Origin: Aquabacterium sp.
Lineage (GTDB): Bacteria > Pseudomonadota > Gammaproteobacteria > Burkholderiales > Burkholderiaceae_C
Reading direction: 5' to 3'
Assembly: GCF_030652515.1 (NCBI RefSeq)
Contig: NZ_JAUSAR010000172.1
Location: forward strand, 1 to 61,483
DNA length: 61,483 nt
The translations under genes were made by a program, and so were the position numbers. This document shows, piece by piece, positions 57,204 to 61,483 of the stretch. A model generated the notes under the pieces. That model worked only from the letters and a program-made list of their open reading frames with translations. It was not told where the DNA came from and made no database searches. The stretch's first letter is position 1; every line of letters begins with the position of its first letter.

Positions 57204-57620
57204 TCAAATTCGGAAGCAGCAGTGCAGTATGGACAGCGGTGGTGGCGCCGCGTGAAGGCGGCTGTCCGCAGTCGGCGCTAGGCCATCCGGCCTTGACGCA
57301 TCCACCGTCAGGGCGACGGTGTACAGCGCGATCAACAGCGCCGCAGGCACGGTAGGCGCCTGGGTGTGATCGCTTTGTTGGGTGGGGTGGCAATGCTCGG
57401 CGCACAGGCCAGGGTTGGCTTGGTCCAGGTGCCTTCCCATGCCTTCGCCCATCTGCTCGCAATCCACCATGGCGCCCATCGCGGTGATGGCGTCGGCTGT
57501 GGCATTGCCGGAGACCATGTTGCTGGGGCAAGCGTAGGCTGCCACGCTCATCTGCGCAAACAAGATCACGCCGACCATCAGTCGGCAAATCCAATGCTTG
57601 AGCGCGCGAGGCATGGTCAT
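57204..57620 (-). CDS. Secreted Cys/Met-containing hypothetical protein of the cus operon
   Basis: The 138-residue protein has a signal sequence (WICRLMVGVILFAQMSVAAYA), then ACPSN, a Met/Cys segment (MGAMVDCEQMGEGMGRH) and LCAEHCHPTQQSDHTQAP. A hydrophobic stretch and a C-terminal LHCCFRI follow. I recall similar proteins beside cus/cop genes but know no function; periplasmic metal binding is plausible. ATG 57620 overlaps the merR stop by four bases. Confidence 0.68.
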   Translation of the reverse strand: MTMPRALKHWICRLMVGVILFAQMSVAAYACPSNMVSGNATADAITAMGAMVDCEQMGEGMGRHLDQANPGLCAEHCHPTQQSDHTQAPTVPAALLIALYTVALTVDASRPDGLAPTADSRLHAAPPPLSILHCCFRI

Positions 57621-58048
57621 GCGGCCACCTGCTCTGCGGGTCGGGGGGCGTGATCGACCAGGGCCGCGATGATGGGGCAGTGATCTCCCTTGGCTGACTT
57701 CTGGCAACAAGTGACCAAGCCTTCAAGGGCAACGGCCATGGCTTCCAGTTGGGTGGCTCGCTGGCGGATGTCCAGCACACGTTGCTGGGTGATCTCGCGA
57801 ACGCGCAGCTGATCGGTCTCAGCGCTCAGAGACACCAGCGAGGCCACATCGTCAAGGGAAAAGCCCAGCTCTTGCGCGCGCTTGATGAAACGCAGGCGCC
57901 GCACGTCACCCTCGTCGTACTGCCGAAAGCCATTGCCTTCACGGGCAGGCTCACGCAACAACCCGCGACGCTGGTAAAAGCGCACCGCTTCCACACCGAC
58001 CCCTGCGGTGTCGGCGAGCTTGCGAACGGTGAAGGCGTGCGTGGGCAT
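57617..58048 (-). CDS. MerR-family regulator heading the cus operon
   Basis: The 143-residue regulator has a MerR winged helix (AFTVRKLADTAGVGVEAVRF, YQRRGLLREPAREGNG), RQYDEGDVRRLRFI and a long dimer helix. The C-terminal metal loop is TCCQKSAKGDHCPIIAAL, like CueR/ZntR. The MerR-specific Cys at the start of the dimer helix is absent, arguing against mercury. The likely ligand is Cu(I)/Ag(I) given the downstream cusCBA. ATG 58048 is chosen because the -10 box ends only nine bases before ATG 58078. Ribosome site is weak. It is first in the merR-hypothetical-cusCBA unit. Confidence 0.85.
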   Translation of the reverse strand: MPTHAFTVRKLADTAGVGVEAVRFYQRRGLLREPAREGNGFRQYDEGDVRRLRFIKRAQELGFSLDDVASLVSLSAETDQLRVREITQQRVLDIRQRATQLEAMAVALEGLVTCCQKSAKGDHCPIIAALVDHAPRPAEQVAA

Positions 58049-58086
58049 GAGAGGCAGTTGCGCCGTAAGTCTGTACAAGTGAACGA

Positions 58087-58115
58087 AGTTTAGGCAGGCC
58101 TACCCCATGTGTCAA
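58087..58115 (-). promoter_or_regulatory. Promoter of the merR-cus operon
   Basis: Minus strand TTGACA (58110-58115), 17-bp spacer and TAAACT (58087-58092). A TAGGC-CT-GCCTA dyad (58091-58103 approx.) overlaps the -10 region. With this spacer it is close to a normal sigma70 promoter, unlike the 19-20 bp spacers elsewhere, so the regulator may repress it. Confidence 0.6.
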
Positions 58116-58152
58116 GTTTGCCTGGCGGGCGTTGCCTTGACCTGCGATATGG

Positions 58153-58533
58153 CTAAAGCCATATCCAGAGTGCTGTACAGACCCCAATCCAGATAAGCAC
58201 GATCAGAACCGCACCAAAACGGCTGCTTGGTTTGGATCCCTGCACTTTCAGCCAGTTGTCAGCCTGTTCGCGGCAGATGACCAAAACCTCAGCGGGCAAG
58301 AGCCGAATGGTCAGCCAGATGAGACAAGGCAGCAGCAACACATCATCCACGTAACCGAGCACCGGGATGAAGTCCGGGATCAAATCGATAGGACTGAGTG
58401 CATAGGCCACGACGAAAAGACCGATGGCTTTCGCATACCACGGCGTTGCCGGGTGTTTGCCAGCGAACCAGAGCGTTACACCGTCTCGCTTGATCCGCCT
58501 TGCCCAGCCTCTGAGCTTGCCGCTGATGTTCAT
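58153..58533 (-). CDS. DUF1232 (YkvA-like) membrane protein
   Basis: The 126-residue protein contains the DUF1232 core (AIGLFVVAYALSPIDLIPDF and PVLGYVDDVLLLP), with the conserved SPIDLIPD motif, followed by a hydrophobic C-terminal helix (GAVLIVLIWIGVCTALWIW). Function unknown. ATG 58533 fits the family start; the upstream extension to 58749 overlaps the divergent gene and is rejected. It is between cargo and right backbone, so it could belong to either. Confidence 0.8.
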   Translation of the reverse strand: MNISGKLRGWARRIKRDGVTLWFAGKHPATPWYAKAIGLFVVAYALSPIDLIPDFIPVLGYVDDVLLLPCLIWLTIRLLPAEVLVICREQADNWLKVQGSKPSSRFGAVLIVLIWIGVCTALWIWL

Positions 58534-58624
58534 GCTATCGAGAATGCCACATACGCGCTCGGGCTTGACGTCGCATGAAGTCGCGAGAGCATGAACCATC
58601 GCATGTTCATGAAGGAGCGCCACC

Positions 58625-59920
58625 ATGGTCAAAACCACTGTCACCGTCCAGGGCGGTTCGGCGGCCCTGCCGACCCTGCTCGGGCAAGGCCCCGCCCGCA
58701 TCCCCACAGGCGGCAAGATCCGCGCAGGCATCAAGGTGCTCACCCGCAAGGCGGCGGAGCAACCCCAGGCTCAACGCCTCTACGACGAGGGCGTTGAAGC
58801 CGGCCAGTCCTTCGATCAGATCGAACGCGCCATCGTGGGTGCGATGCCGCAACTCAAGTCACCGCTGATCCCGCGCAACGTGCCCTGGTTCACCGTGCGG
58901 GCACAAGACTTCCCCAATCCCGAGACACCGAAGCAGATCCTGCAAGCCTATGGCGAGGACCGTGGTGAAGGCCTTCACCTCTATCGCTTCCCCATCGTCT
59001 TTCCGGCTGACCAATGGCAGACGGTGATGCCGCATGAACTCGCGGCCTGGGGGGCCCAGGACAAGCGCTACTGGTCGCAGTATTCGGCTGATGGCCGTGT
59101 GCGGCACTGCATGTGCCATGCGCCGGTGCCCATGGACAACACGGGGCGGCGCTCTATCCGCATCTTCGGTGGGCGCAAGACGGTTCTGCGCGAAGACAAC
59201 GGCGGCATCTGCGAGCCCGAGTCCTGCGCCGACTACCAGCAGCGGCGCTGCAACCTGACCGGGCGGTTCCTGTTCTTCATCCCGGGCATCCGCTCCATCA
59301 GTGCGTTCGAGTTGCCTACAAACAGCTTCTACGCCATGAACTCGGCCATCCAGAAGTTCGAAACCATCGGCTTTCTGCGTGGCGGTCGCATCTCTGGCTT
59401 TCTGGATCGGCAACGCACCCCGTTTTACCTGACCAAGCGCTTGATGGAGGTTGCCCACATCGACGAGACGGGCCTGCCCACCCGTGTGCCGCAATGGATC
59501 ATCGAACTGGAAGCGCCCGTGGATGTGACCGCCTTGCTGCGCGACAGGGAGGACGAAGACACGGCCATTGTTCAAGCGCAACTGGCCACTCAGGTCCTGG
59601 ATGGTGCCCCAACGTGGGAGGGTGCTGGTGCCGATGTGGATGCCGATGTGGATGCCGTTGTGGCGTCGGTGATCGCTGAGGCACCCAAGGACGCCCCGGT
59701 GCATGACGGGGATCTCACCTTGGAACACCTCCTGGCGCGTGCCCAAGCCTATGGCATTGCTGCGGACCAATACCAGGCCTACGCCGACCGACGGTGGGGC
59801 CGAGGGTGGCGGCTTAACCCGCATGGTCGTCGCCGTGCTTGGGATGAACTGGATCGCTATCGCAACGACCCGCAGGGCTACCTCGACAAGATCGAGAGCG
59901 AACTGCACCGGGTGACATGA
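58625..59920 (+). CDS. Conserved element protein (recombination-directionality-factor/metal-binding-like)
   Basis: The 431-residue soluble protein resembles a conserved family of plasmid and ICE backbones. Its features are an N-terminal IPTGGKIRAGIKVLTRKA, then RNVPWFTVRAQDF and a Cys cluster (RHCMCHAPVP, GGICEPESCADYQQRRCNL). FELPTNSFYAMNSAIQKFE and a PFYLTKRLMEVAH block follow. The Cys cluster may bind zinc or an Fe-S cluster. Similarity to Gp3-like directionality factors is from memory and unproven. The C-terminal part includes an Asp-rich repeat (GADVDADVDAVV). AAGGAG precedes the ATG. It is followed at 12 bp by the metallophosphoesterase gene. Confidence 0.6.
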   Translation: MVKTTVTVQGGSAALPTLLGQGPARIPTGGKIRAGIKVLTRKAAEQPQAQRLYDEGVEAGQSFDQIERAIVGAMPQLKSPLIPRNVPWFTVRAQDFPNPETPKQILQAYGEDRGEGLHLYRFPIVFPADQWQTVMPHELAAWGAQDKRYWSQYSADGRVRHCMCHAPVPMDNTGRRSIRIFGGRKTVLREDNGGICEPESCADYQQRRCNLTGRFLFFIPGIRSISAFELPTNSFYAMNSAIQKFETIGFLRGGRISGFLDRQRTPFYLTKRLMEVAHIDETGLPTRVPQWIIELEAPVDVTALLRDREDEDTAIVQAQLATQVLDGAPTWEGAGADVDADVDAVVASVIAEAPKDAPVHDGDLTLEHLLARAQAYGIAADQYQAYADRRWGRGWRLNPHGRRRAWDELDRYRNDPQGYLDKIESELHRVT

Positions 59921-59932
59921 AGGAGATACGGC

Positions 59933-61195
59933 ATGGTTCGCATTGCTCATTTTTCTGACCTTCACTACGGCCCCAAGAACCTGATCGAGGCCGACCGCTG
60001 TTTCGGGGCAGCCATCGACATGGCCATGGCCTCAGGTGTGCAGGCTGCAGTGCTGTCTGGGGATTCAACCGATCACGCCCTGGACCTGCATTCGCCCGCT
60101 GCCGAACGCCTGGTGGCGCAGGTGCGTCGCCTGGCTGACCATTGTCCGGTGCTGATGCTGCAAGGCACGTTCTCTCATGAGCCACCGGGCACCCTGTCCA
60201 TCTTCAAATCCTTGGGCGGGCGTTACCCTGTCCATGTGGTCGACCAGATTGGACAAGTGGCGCTCATGCCGAACGGCTGCTGGCAGGTTTCTTCAAGCTG
60301 GCGTTTCGATGTGCTGCCAGATGGGCTCATGGCCCTGTTCAGTTGCGTGCCCACGGTCAACAAGGCTGCTGTGGCGGCGACGGTGGGGGCGGGGGCTGCT
60401 GCCGAGGCAGTGGGCGAGCACCTGGCCGTCTTGCTGGCCGGGTTTGCCGAGAGCCACCGACGCGCACAGACCTTGGCGGTGCCGTCCATCGGCGTATCGC
60501 ATGGCACCGTCTTTGGCTGCATGAGCGAGCACGGCGTTCCCATGGCCGGATTCGACCACGAGTTCACCACGGGCGCATTGTTTGCTGCCGAGGCCCAGGC
60601 TTTCATGCTGGGGCACATCCACCGACATCAGGCATGGGACTGTGAGGCGCGGCATGGGCAGCAGCGCATCGCCTATGCGGGCTCCATCGGGCGCTTCCAC
60701 TATGGGGAGGATGGCGACAAGGGCTGGCTGCTGTGGGAGGTGGATACCTCGTCAGCGGTCTGCACGCTGCAGCCGACACCTGCTCGGCGAACGGTTGACA
60801 TTGTGTTTGACGGCAAGCCAGACCTCGACACCTTGCGGGATGCGGTGGCGCAACAGGACGTTGCCGGGGCGTTCGTGCGTGTCCGGTGGACGGTGGCGGA
60901 CGAAGATCGCCATGAGGTCAATCGCCAGGCCATTCAGGAGGCGTTGGGTGCGGCAGCTGAAGTCAAGTTAGAAGGGCGCATTGTGCCGGTTGTGCGGACC
61001 AGAGCGGCGGGCATTTCGCAGTTGGACAGTTTGGAACAGAAAGTCACGGCTTGGGCGCAGGCAACGGGTGTTCAGCATGCGGGGCTGCTGAGATGCCTTG
61101 GTGAATTGGTGTGTTCACAGCCCGATGAAATCGCTGGCAGAATTTTGGAAGCGAAATGCCTAAGTTGCGGTGATGGTGGCATCAAGGGCGTATGA
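59933..61195 (+). CDS. SbcD/Mre11-like metallophosphoesterase
   Basis: The 420-residue protein has the calcineurin-like motif series: FSDLHYGP (metal Asp/His), VLSGDSTDHA (GD; usual GDxxD), QGTFSHEPPG (His of the GN[HD]-type motif, altered), PSIGVSHGTV and LGHIHRHQAW (GHxH). A capping C-terminal domain follows. SbcD-like nucleases process DNA ends; on mobile elements such a gene often accompanies recombination or DNA-processing functions. AGGAG is eight bases before the ATG. It is coupled with the preceding element gene. Confidence 0.82.
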   Translation: MVRIAHFSDLHYGPKNLIEADRCFGAAIDMAMASGVQAAVLSGDSTDHALDLHSPAAERLVAQVRRLADHCPVLMLQGTFSHEPPGTLSIFKSLGGRYPVHVVDQIGQVALMPNGCWQVSSSWRFDVLPDGLMALFSCVPTVNKAAVAATVGAGAAAEAVGEHLAVLLAGFAESHRRAQTLAVPSIGVSHGTVFGCMSEHGVPMAGFDHEFTTGALFAAEAQAFMLGHIHRHQAWDCEARHGQQRIAYAGSIGRFHYGEDGDKGWLLWEVDTSSAVCTLQPTPARRTVDIVFDGKPDLDTLRDAVAQQDVAGAFVRVRWTVADEDRHEVNRQAIQEALGAAAEVKLEGRIVPVVRTRAAGISQLDSLEQKVTAWAQATGVQHAGLLRCLGELVCSQPDEIAGRILEAKCLSCGDGGIKGV

Positions 61196-61483
61196 GCCGC
61201 GAATGGTGTCTAGCGATGACGTTCTGCTGTGTCGATCTACCGTTCCGCAGTCATACACGTGCAGGGTGGATGAGGGGTGCCATCGACCAACGCGGATCTG
61301 CCATGAGCAGTCGTTGTGCCCACGCACCTGAGCGGCAGGCCAAGGCTGATCTCCGACACTCGAACCTAACGCCTGAAAGTTCGCGTGTTGCGCAACTGGT
61401 CATTGGCCGAGCAGGGTCTCAAGCGACCGCTTTGTTGCTCAGACCGGTCACTCTATTGATGCGAGCCGGGCAAGGTAGCAGGA
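61196..61483. other. Right-edge region without recognisable gene
   Basis: The last 288 bp contain no credible ORF start, repeat or terminator that I can support. The next element gene is probably outside the window. Confidence 0.4.

Noticed and set aside
57617..58048. Mercury regulator MerR with a mer operon
   Set aside because: The MerR-specific Cys in the dimer helix is missing and no merT, merP or merA gene is present.

Overview
The window looks like a piece of a betaproteobacterial (Burkholderiales-like) conjugative element, either a plasmid or an ICE. It carries a roughly 49 kb heavy-metal resistance cargo. Support for this: GC-rich betaproteobacterial-type coding throughout, close sequence relationship of the metal genes to the Cupriavidus czc/cad/cop/cus repertoire, and element-type backbone genes at both ends. 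No integrase with a complete catalytic set, no transposase, no tRNA or rRNA and no CRISPR were seen, so plasmid versus ICE cannot be decided here.

Left backbone (about 1-8963): on the minus strand, an FlhD/FlhC-like activator pair (the type called SetDC/AcaDC on SXT/IncC elements), a DUF932 protein, a toprim/zinc-finger primase-like protein and two uncharacterised genes. On the plus strand, a putative DUF1845/AcaB-like regulator, an AlpA-type excisionase/regulator, a tyrosine-recombinase-fold protein that has lost its catalytic Tyr, and a DUF1173 protein. Right backbone (about 58153-61195): DUF1232 membrane protein, an element-type conserved protein and an SbcD-like metallophosphoesterase.

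Zn/Cd/Co/Pb region (9055-35850): cadR; a complete czcI-czcC-czcB-czcA-czcD operon with two small genes; a complete cadA; a second RND operon (czcI-tolC-hypothetical-MFP-RND-His-rich protein) of an HME3/ZneA-like type; and a transglutaminase. This region is full of wreckage: a 5' cadA stub, a cadA 3' end fused to a His-rich small protein, an internally deleted cadA/pbrA in front of lspA, a half czcA with an amber codon, and two ynfA remnants. Four MerR-type promoters share one architecture (TTGACT, 20-bp spacer, [CT]AAAT[GC]). They sit before the cadA stub, cadA, the transglutaminase and the deleted cadA-lspA, and form a candidate CadR regulon.

Copper/silver region (35853-58048): copRS and a CopF-like ATPase unit on the minus strand diverge, around a perfect 34-bp palindrome, from a plus-strand unit (TolC lipoprotein, TAT multicopper oxidase, cupredoxin, DUF411, CusF-like). 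Next come an AT-richer insert with a glycosyltransferase-like gene and copK, then cueR-copA diverging from copZ around two CueR-type promoters, and finally a merR-hypothetical-cusC-cusB-cusA operon with a CusB-CusF fusion.

Together the genes give layered export. P-type ATPases move cytoplasmic metal to the periplasm. CDF and RND tripartite pumps expel it from the cell. Periplasmic oxidase, cupredoxin, CopK/CusF and His/Met-rich proteins buffer or oxidise it. Three MerR-family regulators and one two-component system sense the metals.
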